A stretch of DNA of 64,000 nucleotides, from contig JANOWU010000051.1 of the NCBI GenBank assembly GCA_031418035.1, positions 1 through 64,000 of the forward strand, written 5' to 3'. The notes below the pieces were generated by a model that was given only the letters and a program-made list of their open reading frames with translations, ran no database searches and was not told the DNA's origin. Origin of the DNA: JANOYY01 sp031418035 (GTDB lineage Bacteria > Actinomycetota > Acidimicrobiia > Acidimicrobiales > JANYDT01). Position numbers and translations under genes: made by a program. Below, one piece after another: positions 41,236 to 49,654 of this stretch (position 1 is the first letter of the stretch; each line of letters opens with the position of its first letter).

Positions 41236-42197
41236 CACGGGAGAACTCCTGGGTTACAACGCCCATCGGGGTCGAAGACGTCTTTGACTTTTCGATTCAT
41301 TTCGATGACCTCGGGGGCGAGCACGTGGTGGGCGACATATCCGTGGACGGTTCCGGTACCGAGTTCGGCCATCCAGCCAGTCTCGCCGCTGGCTGGCAGG
41401 GAACGAATCGTTGCGGGCTCGACCGAGCCTCGTCCTTGAGGCAACGCGGGCGCTGCGCATTCCTCCCACCCCGAACCGGGCAAGGCAGCGACCTCGACGG
41501 TGACCTCCGCCGACGTCCCCTCGATCTGCACCCAGGTCTGTCGACCGTCCCACAGAATCGTCGATGGTCGAAACAGCGTTCGGCGTACGGCCCACGGATC
41601 CACCTCAGCAGTCAGCCACCGACGCTCCTCGGGTGCCGGCTGACAACGAAGGACAACCTCGCCGATCATCGCCAACGTGCCCAGCGACCCCACCAACATG
41701 CGACACACATCGAACCCCGAAACGTTTTTCACCACCGGCGCGCCGGCGCGCCGCAAGAGGCCATCGGCCGACACGTACTGCGCCTCCAACAGAAGGTCAC
41801 GAATGTGGCCGTGGCGCAAACGGCGAACTCCGGAATGGCCGACGCTGAGCACCCCACCGACGGTAGCTCGATCGGGATCCGCCGGATCGAGCGGACACTG
41901 CAATCCGTGCTCGGCCAACGCAACATCAAGGGCGGCGACCGGCGTGCCCGCTCCACACCTTACGATCAGCTCCGATGCCTGAACCTCCACGACACCATCG
42001 GGGGCATCGATATCGCGCACCGACTCACTCGGTTGCGTCGACGTTGCCGGGCGGCGTCCGATGTTCCACTGGGTGCGCCCGCCGACGACGCGCACGGGAC
42101 CCGTCGTGCCAACCTCGTCGACGAACCTACGCAAACGCGGGGAGGCCTCGGGACGCGTGTAGGGCGTGGACGCGCGGACACTGACCATCAGATCCAT
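41232..42197 (-). CDS. glcE: Glycolate oxidase FAD-binding subunit
   Basis: 321 residues, PCMH-type FAD domain: VRVVGGRTQWNIGRRP, ELIVRCGAGTPVAALDVAL, and TVGGVLSVGHSGVRRLRHG, followed by GSLGTLAMIGEVVLRC. This shortened FAD protein (no full C-terminal domain) is the GlcE subunit. Overlaps the glcD end by 10 bp; an ATG at 42188 that overlaps the glcD stop (TGATG) is an alternative start. Confidence 0.93.
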   Translation of the reverse strand: MDLMVSVRASTPYTRPEASPRLRRFVDEVGTTGPVRVVGGRTQWNIGRRPATSTQPSESVRDIDAPDGVVEVQASELIVRCGAGTPVAALDVALAEHGLQCPLDPADPDRATVGGVLSVGHSGVRRLRHGHIRDLLLEAQYVSADGLLRRAGAPVVKNVSGFDVCRMLVGSLGTLAMIGEVVLRCQPAPEERRWLTAEVDPWAVRRTLFRPSTILWDGRQTWVQIEGTSAEVTVEVAALPGSGWEECAAPALPQGRGSVEPATIRSLPASGETGWMAELGTGTVHGYVAHHVLAPEVIEMNRKVKDVFDPDGRCNPGVLPW

Positions 42198-43633
42198 GCT
42201 CCTTCGGGTACCCGACGAAGCTCACCGCACGTTGCGCTCGACGGGAGCACCTTCAGGGGATTGAAGCGGTTCTCTGGATCGAACATCGAACGTATGCGCG
42301 CTTGATGGTTCATCTCGGCGTCGTTGAACACGAGCGGAAGATAGTCCTTCTTCTCGAGACCGATGCCGTGTTCCCCGCTCAGCATCCCGCCGGCGTTGAT
42401 GCACAGTTCGACGATCTCGCGGCCGGCCTCGTGGACCCGATCCATGATGCCCGGCTCGCGGCCGTCGAAAACGAGAAGCGGATGGAGGTTGCCGTCACCG
42501 GCATGAAAGACGTTGAGCACGATGAGCTCATGACGATCGGCGATCTCAACAACGCCCTCCATCACCTCGGTCAGCTTCGTACGCGGAACCACGGCGTCGT
42601 GCAGGTAGTAGTCCGGCTTGATGTTTGCGATCGCACCGAACGCGGACTTTCGTGCCTTCCAGAGAAGGGCCCGCTCTTCGACGGTCGACGCAACGCGAAC
42701 GGTCCGTGCCCCACTTTCCAGACATCGACGTCGGACCTCGGCGACAGTGGGTTCAATCCCCTCGGGCACGCCTTCGATCTCGATGAGCAGAACCGCACCG
42801 GCGTCGAGCGGCAAGCCTGCCTTCGCCCAGTTCTCGACCGCCCGAATGCAGTTCGCGTCCATCATTTCCAGTGCTGCGGGGAGACTGCCGCTCGCGATGA
42901 CCGACGACACGGCGTCACTCGCTTCACGGATCGTGCCAAAGTCCGCGAGCATCGTACGAATGGCCGGAGGATTCGGCATCAACCGTACACATACCTTTGT
43001 GACAATGCCCATCGTTCCCTCGCTGCCAACCATCAGCCCGCGTAGGTCGTATCCCGAAACGTCACCGACGGTTCCACCGAGCACGACGAGTTCGCCGGAA
43101 GGCATGACCACCTCTAGAGCGTAGATATGCGCGCTTGTTACTCCATGAGCAAGGCAGTGTGGTCCACCGGCGTTCGTGCCGACGTTGCCTCCGATGGAGC
43201 ACGTTTGTTGGCTCGACGGGTCGGGGGCGTAATGCAGTCCGTGCTGCGCAACAGCCTTCGAGAGATCGAGGTTCAATACGCCAGGCTCGACCCACGCAAG
43301 ACGCTCTTCGACATCGACCGACAAGACCCGGTTCATCTTGCTCGTGACAATCACGACCGGGTCGTTCAGCGGCACCGCTCCCCCGGCCAAACCGGTCCCT
43401 GAGCCGCGCGGCGTGACCGCTCGGTCGTGGGCGATGGCCGCACGCACGCACGCCTGCACTTGGGCCGACGTCTCGGGCAACACGATGACCCCGGGCGCGG
43501 CTGGATCGATCGCGGAGGCGTCCTTCGCATAGAGCGCCTTCTCGAAGGGTTTCGACAGGACCCGCTTCGCACCGACAATGGCCGCAAGTTCTGCCACGAG
43601 TTGCGCAGTCGACGACGATACGGGTGCAGGCAC
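42188..43633 (-). CDS. glcD: Glycolate oxidase FAD-linked subunit
   Basis: 481 residues. PCMH FAD domain with VTPRGSGTGLAGGAVP, QTCSIGGNVGTNAGGPHCLAHG, GTVGDVSGYDLRGLMVGSEGTMG, and the FAD-linked C-terminal domain ending GIGLEKKDYLPLVF with the HAGDGNLHP motif that holds the active-site residues. Oxidises glycolate (or D-lactate-like 2-hydroxyacids) to glyoxylate. First gene of the operon: a TAGCTT box lies 6 nt before the GTG at 43633, which I prefer over the in-frame GTG just before it. Glycolate is a common algal exudate, so the operon fits an aquatic heterotroph. Confidence 0.95.
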   Translation of the reverse strand: MPAPVSSSTAQLVAELAAIVGAKRVLSKPFEKALYAKDASAIDPAAPGVIVLPETSAQVQACVRAAIAHDRAVTPRGSGTGLAGGAVPLNDPVVIVTSKMNRVLSVDVEERLAWVEPGVLNLDLSKAVAQHGLHYAPDPSSQQTCSIGGNVGTNAGGPHCLAHGVTSAHIYALEVVMPSGELVVLGGTVGDVSGYDLRGLMVGSEGTMGIVTKVCVRLMPNPPAIRTMLADFGTIREASDAVSSVIASGSLPAALEMMDANCIRAVENWAKAGLPLDAGAVLLIEIEGVPEGIEPTVAEVRRRCLESGARTVRVASTVEERALLWKARKSAFGAIANIKPDYYLHDAVVPRTKLTEVMEGVVEIADRHELIVLNVFHAGDGNLHPLLVFDGREPGIMDRVHEAGREIVELCINAGGMLSGEHGIGLEKKDYLPLVFNDAEMNHQARIRSMFDPENRFNPLKVLPSSATCGELRRVPEGAWI

Positions 43634-43639
43634 CACTCC

Positions 43640-43645
43640 AAGCTA
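43640..43645 (-). promoter_or_regulatory. -10 box of the glcDEF operon
   Basis: TAGCTT on the minus strand, 6 nt before the GTG at 43633. Confidence 0.55.
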
Positions 43646-43671
43646 CCCGGACTCGGCGAACCCGTTGATGG

Positions 43672-45210
43672 TTAGGCGACCGAAACGGGCACCACGGCCG
43701 TCACGGGAACCGTCGTCGAAGTGGCCGGTGGAGGCGGAGCCACCGGGACCACGCTCACGGTCGGAGGCTGGGTCGCCACGACGATCGGCGGTTGCACCGT
43801 AGGAACGTATGGCGGTGGTTCCACAGGTATAAATCGAGGATCGGTGATGCCCTCGCGAAACTGCTTACGCAATCCCCACGAATAACTCCACCACGCCCGG
43901 GGCCAAACGACCCAGTCGTAGAAGCTGATTCCTACGACGTTGAGCTCTCGTGCCGCCTGCTGAAACCCGCTCAGATCGTTCAGGATCTTGACCCTGTCGC
44001 CTACACCGCCGGTCACATGGATAGGAACGTCATCTCGTCCCAAATTGGCCCGAAGACGTTTCACGTTCTCGGTCACATAGCGATAGCCGTCACGCCACCC
44101 CGAGTCGGCCGTGCGGTTCGTCCAATAGGTTTGTATCGTCCACAGGTCGTAGTACGGCGCAAGGTCTTTGTAAGGGAACGGACCCCGCCAGAACGTATTG
44201 ATGGTCTTGGGTGGTGCCCCGTTGGGCTGCGTCCAGAGATTCGCGACACCATCGACCGATGTCGGTTCGACGACGTTGATCGTGACAAACCGACCCGGAA
44301 GAAGTTGTCGCAGTCCAGCGCTGTAGACGATATGACGCCGGTTTCGCTCGTTGATCTCGGGAACGGTGGTGTAGTTCTCGACGTCGATCGCGATGCCGTC
44401 GACCTCGAGGTTTGCGATGGCAACCGTCTTGCGCAGATCGGTGTTCACGTCTTGCACAGCCGGGACGTACCATACGACCACATACATTCCGAGTTCGTGA
44501 GCTCGGTTGATCATCGGGATCAGCTTCTCCGGTTCCAGCACATCTACCTGCCCGGCCCAGTGCGCCGCTTGGATGTAGACGGTCTCGACCCCGGCGGCGG
44601 CCATCTGGTCCATGGTCGCCCACGTCACCGGCGGTGTCGCCTTGCCCGACCACTGTGTGGTCCAGTCAAAACGATCAACCCAGGCCCCGAGCCCTTTGTA
44701 CGGATCGATGCTGGCAGCGGTCGCGCGAATGGGCGGGTTGGCCGCCGCAGGGAACGGTGCCGGAGGAAGTGTTGTGGTCGTCGTCGCCGCAGCCTTGGTC
44801 GTGGGCTTGGCCGGCGTCGTTGCCGCCCCGGGCAGGGCGGTGGAGACTGGCACCGTCGATGCCACGACAATATCTCCGCCCGCAGTCTCAACAGGAAGCA
44901 CGCTCGCAGTAGGGGCTACCACAGTCGTCGGCGACGCCGACGTGGTCGCAGGGAGCGTCGCCGGTACCGTCGTGGCCGGTTTCGACGCCGCCTTTGTCGT
45001 CTTCACGACCACAGGAATTCGCCGAGTTTTCCTAGTCGTCTTTTTCGCACTTCTTTTCGTGGTTTTCGTTGCCGCTGGCTTCGGTGACGCTGCCGCCGCC
45101 TGGGTCCGAAACTTGGGCAAACGGTGCGCATCGGCCGTGGAGCCCGGAACGGCCAGGGCTCCAACGGCCAAGGCCAGCGCACCGAAGAGGGGGAAGACTC
45201 TTCGATTCAT
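43672..45210 (-). CDS. Secreted TIM-barrel glycoside hydrolase-like protein with Thr/Pro-rich linkers
   Basis: 512 residues. Signal peptide MNRRVFPLFGALALAVGALA with cleavage near STADA. Then a long low-complexity Ala/Thr/Pro/Lys linker (about 30-165), a barrel domain (about 170-455: GLGAWVDRFDW, VETVYIQAAHWAG, AHELGMYVVVWYVP, LEVDGIAIDVENY, LWTIQTYWTN, GISFYDWVVW) of the putative glycosidase type, and a Val/Pro/Thr-rich tail. VDGIAIDVEN holds the acidic residues expected at barrel strand ends, but the catalytic pair is not certain. No sortase motif. Start and own promoter are set by TAGCCT 7 nt before the ATG. Confidence 0.85.
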   Translation of the reverse strand: MNRRVFPLFGALALAVGALAVPGSTADAHRLPKFRTQAAAASPKPAATKTTKRSAKKTTRKTRRIPVVVKTTKAASKPATTVPATLPATTSASPTTVVAPTASVLPVETAGGDIVVASTVPVSTALPGAATTPAKPTTKAAATTTTTLPPAPFPAAANPPIRATAASIDPYKGLGAWVDRFDWTTQWSGKATPPVTWATMDQMAAAGVETVYIQAAHWAGQVDVLEPEKLIPMINRAHELGMYVVVWYVPAVQDVNTDLRKTVAIANLEVDGIAIDVENYTTVPEINERNRRHIVYSAGLRQLLPGRFVTINVVEPTSVDGVANLWTQPNGAPPKTINTFWRGPFPYKDLAPYYDLWTIQTYWTNRTADSGWRDGYRYVTENVKRLRANLGRDDVPIHVTGGVGDRVKILNDLSGFQQAARELNVVGISFYDWVVWPRAWWSYSWGLRKQFREGITDPRFIPVEPPPYVPTVQPPIVVATQPPTVSVVPVAPPPPATSTTVPVTAVVPVSVA

Positions 45211-45217
45211 AGGTCCC

Positions 45218-45223
45218 AGGCTA
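45218..45223 (-). promoter_or_regulatory. -10 box of the secreted glycosidase-like gene
   Basis: TAGCCT on the minus strand, 7 nt before the ATG at 45210. Confidence 0.6.
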
Positions 45224-45549
45224 CGCCCTTGCCTCACGCACGCAGCCACGGACCTATGAGGATCCTGTAAACGATTCCCCACCCAGCGTAGCGATCATGT
45301 CGTCTGCGCGGTGAGAGGGTGTTGACCTCCGACCGACCCAAACCGGGTCCACGCGGGGGACCGAGTCGGCGAAAAAATCATTTGCCGCGTCAACCGCGTA
45401 GACCCCCCAGACCCAGGTGCCTTCAGCGAGTAAAGCCGATGCGACGCACAAGAGTTTGTTTGGCTGAAGGTACTGCGAAGACGAGGCCATGACCCCTGAG
45501 CGAAGCAGCGCTTCAAGCGGAGTCCGGGAACCTGTTCGCACCGGGTGAC

Positions 45550-45574
45550 TGAGGCTCACTCACCGTGAGCCTCA
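45550..45574. other. Perfect hairpin, function unknown
   Basis: TGAGGCTCAC-tcacc-GTGAGCCTCA, 10-bp perfect stem and 5-nt loop in the gene-poor stretch. No T run on either strand. Confidence 0.5.
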
Positions 45575-45869
45575 CTCAGCCGGTGGAGAAGATCACACGA
45601 TGGGGCATAGTTGCGCCTGGCCGGCCCGAAACTGTCGTCAACGAGTTGTCCGATTCGGCTCTCACGCACGCCTCGCCCGCCGCAAATAGATTCAAAGTTC
45701 CACCCTCAAGCCGGGCCTAGGTCCAATTGGAGGTCGTCACCGGGCCCGAGACCTGGCTGACCCCGGCAACGCCCGTATCGCAGCGACGAGTCGACCGCAC
45801 GGCCACGGCCAATGCACAGGAGATTGAATGCAATGAACGTTCCGTCGGCGGTCCGCGAACGATCGTTGA

Positions 45870-46172
45870 GGAGGTACCGGGCGCTGCGTCAAGATCTGGA
45901 TCGTCGGATCCGGCGATCCCATCAACGTCGACCCGTATCCATTCGGTCAGATCGTGAATCAGGCGGCATGGGACGCTCTGCCACCGGGTACGTACACGTT
46001 CGCCGCCATCTGTGACAGTGCCACGTCATCCGGCGAGACGGCCACCGTCACGGTCGCAAGTAACTCCTCGGCCGCGAGTCGACCAACACAAACGCAAGAA
46101 GCGCGTGCCACGGGGGCACGCGCTTCTGTTCGTTGCAGTGTTTGGTACGTGAACGTACGAAGTGCTACGTAA
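45870..46172 (+). pseudogene. Possible remnant of a secreted or surface protein C-terminus
   Basis: The frame opens after a stop at 45867 with GGTGRCVKIWIVGSG and continues DPINVDPYPFGQIVNQ and WDALPPGTYTFAAICDSATS to TATVTVASNSS, which reads like the last beta-sandwich of an extracellular protein. There is no good start codon or ribosome binding site, and the frame then runs through the typA terminator hairpin. I infer a decayed gene end; it could also be chance. Confidence 0.3.
46097..46127 (-). terminator. Terminator-like hairpin downstream of typA
   Basis: AGAAGCGCGTGCC and its exact complement form a 13-bp stem with a 5-nt loop, about 60 bp after the typA stop; the minus strand continues TGCGTTTGTG, moderately T-rich. 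Confidence 0.6.
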
Positions 46173-46251
46173 ACGTACGAAATACCTACTGCGGTCGCTT
46201 GGTGCGACGTCGATCCTCTTCCTTCAACAGACGCTTACGTACACGTACGTT
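46146..46251. repeat. Three ACGTACG-type repeats across the typA 3' end
   Basis: TACGTGAACGTACGAA at 46146, TACGTAAACGTACGAA at 46166 and TACGTACACGTACGTT at 46236. The third copy lies inside typA and encodes part of NVRVRKRLL; the first two are in the 3' gap, 20 bp apart. Confidence 0.7.
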
Positions 46252-48036
46252 CTTCGGCGTGACCTCGACAAGTTCGTCGGCCTCGATGAACTCGATCGCT
46301 GCTTCGAGGGTCATTTCGCGCTTCGGCGGCAGCTTTACGGCATCGTCGTGGGAGTGCGTACGAATGTTGTTCTTCGCCTTTTCCTTCGTGACGTTGAGCA
46401 GCATCTCGTCGTTTCGAGCGTTCTCCCCAATCACCATGCCCTCGTAGACCTCTTCGGAAGGATCGATGAAGAACTGGCCACGTGACTGCAAACCATCAAG
46501 CGCGTAGCCCGTAGCAACACCGGCGCGGTCGCTGATCATCGCCCCACCGAGTCGCTTCGGCAGATCGCCGACCCACGGGACAAACCCGGCGTGACGCTGA
46601 TGCATGAGGGCCGTGCCCCGCGTTTGGGTGAGGAGCTCGCCGCGCAAACCCAACAGGCCGCGAGACGGGCAGTCGAAGCGGAGAATGGTGCGGTTCGTGT
46701 CGCCGGGACGCATATCGGTCATCGATCCCTTACGCGGCGCGACTGCCTGGGTGACGACACCCACGTATTCGTCGGGAACGTCGACGGTCAATTCCTCATA
46801 CGGCTCATGACGGTGACCATCAACCATTTTCGTGATGACCTCGGGCTGTGAAACTTGAAGTTCGTAACCCTCACGACGCATAGCTTCGATCAACACCGCA
46901 AGCTGAAGTTCGCCGCGTCCTGCGACCTCGATGATGTCGGGCGAGTCGGTGTCACGAAGACGAATCGAAACGTTGCCGAGGATCTCCTTTTCGAGACGCT
47001 CGCGAAGGTGGCGCGATGTGAGGTACTTGCCATCCTTGCCGGCAGTAGGTGCAGTGTTGACCCCAAAGGTCATCGCCAGAACAGGCTCGTCGACCAACAA
47101 TCGCTCGAGCGCAACGGGGTTGATCGCATCGGCGATCGTGTCACCGATTTCGATCTCGGGGAAACCCGCAATCACGAACAGCTCGCCGGCCACCAACTCG
47201 TCGACATCGACTCGCTTGAGGCCGTCGAAGTTCAGAAGCGTACCGAGCTTGCGCTTCAGGATCCCTCCGGGCACGCCGGCGGCCGGCTCAGCTCCCAGCA
47301 GTGCAACGATCTCGTTCTTGCGCATCGTTCCCTGCTGGACACGGCCGACGGCCAAGCGACCCAGGTACTCCGAGGCGTCGAGGTTGTTCACGAGCGCCTG
47401 CAGCGGAGCCGCGTCGTCGCCCGACGGTGCGGGAATCGTCTTGACGATGGCCTCGAAGAGCGCAGTCAAGTCATCGCCTTCGCCGGGCATACCTATGCCA
47501 CTGACCGACTTGCCGTCACGGGCGATACACGACACGACCGGGAAATCGAGGTGGTCGAGATCGCCGTGGTCGCCGAGCAGGTCCATGAACAGATGCTCGA
47601 TCTCAACGAGGACCTCCTCAGGACGCGAATCGCTGCGGTCGACCTTGTTGATCACGACCACGACCGGTAGGCGCTTGGCGAGGGCCTTCGAGAGCACATA
47701 GCGCGTCTGGGGCAGCGGGCCTTCGGCCGCGTCGACCAACAGCAACACGCCGTCGACGATGTGGAGCCCGCGCTCGACCTCTCCGCCGAAGTCGGCGTGG
47801 CCGGGGGTGTCGACGATGTTGATCTTGTAGTGCTGCCAGCGAACCGACGCCTGTTTCGCAAAGATCGTGATGCCACGCTCGCGTTCTTGGTCGTTGGAGT
47901 CCATGACGCGCTCTTGCTGCGTCTCACGGGTTCCGAAGACCCCGGCGAAACGGAGCATCGAGTCCACCAGCGTCGTCTTTCCATGATCGACGTGGGCCAC
48001 AATGGCCAAGTTTCGGAGTTCGGGGGCAGATGACAT
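46186..48036 (-). CDS. typA: Translational GTPase TypA/BipA
   Basis: 616 residues. G-domain motifs: AHVDHGKTT (G1), RGITI (G2), DTPGHADFGGEVER (G3) and NKVDRSDSR (G4); then domain II, the EF-G III/V-like domains and the TypA C-terminal domain ending in a basic tail (RVRKRLLKEEDRRRTKRPQ). Binds ribosomes and supports 50S assembly and stress growth. Start at ATG 48036 behind AGGA; a GTG directly upstream (48039) is also in frame. Lies downstream of a small zinc-protein gene on the same strand. Confidence 0.96.
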   Translation of the reverse strand: MSSAPELRNLAIVAHVDHGKTTLVDSMLRFAGVFGTRETQQERVMDSNDQERERGITIFAKQASVRWQHYKINIVDTPGHADFGGEVERGLHIVDGVLLLVDAAEGPLPQTRYVLSKALAKRLPVVVVINKVDRSDSRPEEVLVEIEHLFMDLLGDHGDLDHLDFPVVSCIARDGKSVSGIGMPGEGDDLTALFEAIVKTIPAPSGDDAAPLQALVNNLDASEYLGRLAVGRVQQGTMRKNEIVALLGAEPAAGVPGGILKRKLGTLLNFDGLKRVDVDELVAGELFVIAGFPEIEIGDTIADAINPVALERLLVDEPVLAMTFGVNTAPTAGKDGKYLTSRHLRERLEKEILGNVSIRLRDTDSPDIIEVAGRGELQLAVLIEAMRREGYELQVSQPEVITKMVDGHRHEPYEELTVDVPDEYVGVVTQAVAPRKGSMTDMRPGDTNRTILRFDCPSRGLLGLRGELLTQTRGTALMHQRHAGFVPWVGDLPKRLGGAMISDRAGVATGYALDGLQSRGQFFIDPSEEVYEGMVIGENARNDEMLLNVTKEKAKNNIRTHSHDDAVKLPPKREMTLEAAIEFIEADELVEVTPKNVRVRKRLLKEEDRRRTKRPQ

Positions 48037-48114
48037 CACACGGTCCTTGCGTAGGAAGGGAAAAAACAGGCGGGTAGCCGCCTGGATCTTCGGTACGAAC
48101 CGTGCGGCAAAAAA

Positions 48115-48330
48115 CTAGTAGTTGGCGGCCTCGTCGGGCGCATCGTCGAACTCGTCGAATTCGGCATCGTCGGGTTCGAAATCGTCTTCAGGCACTCGAG
48201 CAAGACACCAAGACGCACAAGGTGCTTCGGCACTTGCTCCGCATTCGTCGCAGGGTGTTGCCGTAGGCTCCAGGGTGATGCGCTTGAGGGCTCGGGCCTC
48301 TTCAAACCGCCGGTGGCGTCCCTTTTTCAC
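48115..48330 (-). CDS. Small acidic protein with four cysteines
   Basis: 71 residues. A basic N-terminus (KKGRHRRFEEARALKR) is followed by CDECGASAEAPCASWC (C-x2-C-x8-C-x3-C), a likely zinc site, and a very acidic tail (EDDFEPDDAEFDEFDDAPDEA). Not a known domain to me. AGGAG lies 8 nt before the GTG start, and a TACACT box at 48377-48382 could be its promoter; typA follows 78 bp downstream on the same strand, so the two may form an operon. Real-gene evidence is the ribosome binding site and the ordered composition. Confidence 0.7.
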   Translation of the reverse strand: MKKGRHRRFEEARALKRITLEPTATPCDECGASAEAPCASWCLARVPEDDFEPDDAEFDEFDDAPDEAANY

Positions 48331-48376
48331 TTCTCGGCTCCTGCGTCAGAATCGTTTTTGGTCGTATCAGCATCCG

Positions 48377-48382
48377 AGTGTA
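48377..48382 (-). promoter_or_regulatory. Possible -10 box of the small zinc-protein gene/typA
   Basis: TACACT on the minus strand, 46 nt before the GTG at 48330, so this transcript would have a leader with a ribosome binding site. Confidence 0.35.
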
Positions 48383-48389
48383 GCCCGAG

Positions 48390-48410
48390 ATCCGCATACA
48401 CACTGCGGAT
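48390..48410. promoter_or_regulatory. Inverted repeat upstream of the small zinc-protein promoter
   Basis: ATCCGCA-tacacac-TGCGGAT, 7-bp perfect arms, just upstream of the TACACT box; a candidate regulator site by position. Confidence 0.35.
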
Positions 48411-48484
48411 AGGACCCTACTTGCGACAAACGACACACCATGAATCGGCATTCAGCGTCGGAATGACCGCGGGACGGCTCGAAC

Positions 48485-48490
48485 TAACGT
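48485..48490 (+). promoter_or_regulatory. -10 box of the 74-residue protein gene
   Basis: TAACGT, 6 nt before the GTG at 48497, choosing it over the GTG at 48491. Confidence 0.5.
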
Positions 48491-48496
48491 GTGGCT

Positions 48497-48721
48497 GTGG
48501 CCGACCAACTGGATCTCGATGCTCTCATACTCCGCTTTCGCGAACGCGCAAAAGCGGTGAAGAATCGCCCACTACCGCCGGTCGAGGGCGCCGAACGTGT
48601 TCGTTTCAAAGAGCGCGCCCAGCAGGATTTCCTCGACTTCGCCCTCATCGGCGACGCAGAAGCGTCGTTTGAGGACGGTGTCGTCACCCTCCGAATCGAC
48701 CTTCGCCCGCCAGCTTCGTGA
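48497..48721 (+). CDS. Small hypothetical protein coupled to a serine hydrolase
   Basis: 74 residues. Helical, charged N-terminal half (LDALILRFRERAKAVKNRPLP), then RFKERAQQDFLDFALIGDA and a beta-like end FEDGVVTLRIDLRPP. No known domain, no membrane segment. Its stop overlaps the start of the serine hydrolase by 4 bp (GTGA) and it has its own TAACGT box, so it leads a two-gene operon. Function unknown. Confidence 0.72.
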   Translation: MADQLDLDALILRFRERAKAVKNRPLPPVEGAERVRFKERAQQDFLDFALIGDAEASFEDGVVTLRIDLRPPAS

Positions 48722-49572
48722 CCGATTCAGAGCACTCCCGGCTGGGTGCGCTGAGCGAAACCCTGCACGCAATCAACGACTGGCCGGTGCCCCACGCCGG
48801 TGCCGCTGTGGTCCTCGGCGACGGCTCGAACGTTTCGCATGGCGACTGCGTGAGCATCAGCCGCATTGCGTCGGTCTCGAAGCCGCTGTTTGGCTATGCC
48901 GTTCTGATCGCCGTCGAAGAAGGCACGATCTCCCTCGACGAACCGGCTGGGCCCCCCGGCGCAACCGTTCGCCACCTCCTCGCCCATACCAGCGGACTCC
49001 CGTTCCTTGCCTACGACGCAACCGCATCAGCGCCGGGAACTCGTCGGGTGTACTCCAACGTCGGATTCGACGTCCTCGCTGACCTCCTCGAGTCGCGAGC
49101 CGACATGCCGGTCGCCGAATATCTCCGAAGCGCAGTGTTTACGCCGCTGCACATGGACGACACCGAGCTTCGTGGCTCCGTCGCCAAAGACGTGTGGTCA
49201 ACCATCCCCGACCTCAGCAAGTTTGCGGCCGAATTGCTTCGACCGCGACTCATCGCCACCGAGACGTTCCAGAACTTCACCACCGTCCAGTTCCCCGACC
49301 TGGCAGGAGTGCTTCCGGGATTTGGCAGTCAGCGTCCATGTCCGTGGGGCCTTGGCGTAGAGATTCGAGGACACAAAACTCCTCATTGGACCGGCCGACG
49401 CAACTCAGCTGCCACCTTCGGCCACTTCGGAGGGTCCGGGTCGTTCCTGTGGGTCGACCCAGAAATCGACGCGGCCGCGCTTTGTCTGACGGGCCGTGAG
49501 TTCGGCCCGTGGGCCGCACCGCTATGGGAGGCTCTCTCCGATTCGGTAGTTGCTGCACTTCAGAGCCCATGA
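48718..49572 (+). CDS. Beta-lactamase/penicillin-binding-protein-like serine hydrolase
   Basis: 284 residues, class C beta-lactamase fold. Nucleophile Ser52 and Lys55 in SVSK, Tyr112 in VYSNVGF, and the third motif FGHFGGSGSF (HxG-like). No signal peptide, so it acts in the cytosol, more like an esterase or peptidase of the EstB type than a cell-wall enzyme. Short for the family, which often has about 380 residues. Translationally coupled to the small gene upstream. Confidence 0.9.
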   Translation: MTDSEHSRLGALSETLHAINDWPVPHAGAAVVLGDGSNVSHGDCVSISRIASVSKPLFGYAVLIAVEEGTISLDEPAGPPGATVRHLLAHTSGLPFLAYDATASAPGTRRVYSNVGFDVLADLLESRADMPVAEYLRSAVFTPLHMDDTELRGSVAKDVWSTIPDLSKFAAELLRPRLIATETFQNFTTVQFPDLAGVLPGFGSQRPCPWGLGVEIRGHKTPHWTGRRNSAATFGHFGGSGSFLWVDPEIDAAALCLTGREFGPWAAPLWEALSDSVVAALQSP

Positions 49573-49654
49573 GTCCCCACGTCGAAGAGTTGGGACTCGA
49601 ACCAACAACGCCGTAGTCTTACCGAACCCCGCTTTCCGAACCTAGGAGTTCACC

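Larger units (their letters stand above)
45224..46185. other. Long stretch without a confident gene
   Basis: About 960 bp. It holds a hairpin at 45550-45574, a gene-like remnant at 45870-46172, the typA terminator-like hairpin and direct repeats at its right end. One 101-codon open frame on the minus strand (45254-45559) begins inside the hairpin and shows no known domain or clear codon bias; I do not call it. Confidence 0.6.

Noticed and set aside
45254..45559. 101-codon open frame on the minus strand
   Set aside because: Begins inside a perfect hairpin, no ribosome binding site or -10 box, weak codon bias and no recognisable domain.
49571..49600. A stretch whose complement resembles a tRNA T-arm (GGTTCGAGTCCC)
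   Set aside because: The flanking bases do not form a T-stem and no acceptor, D or anticodon arms surround it; it is only a 7-bp inverted repeat after the serine hydrolase gene.
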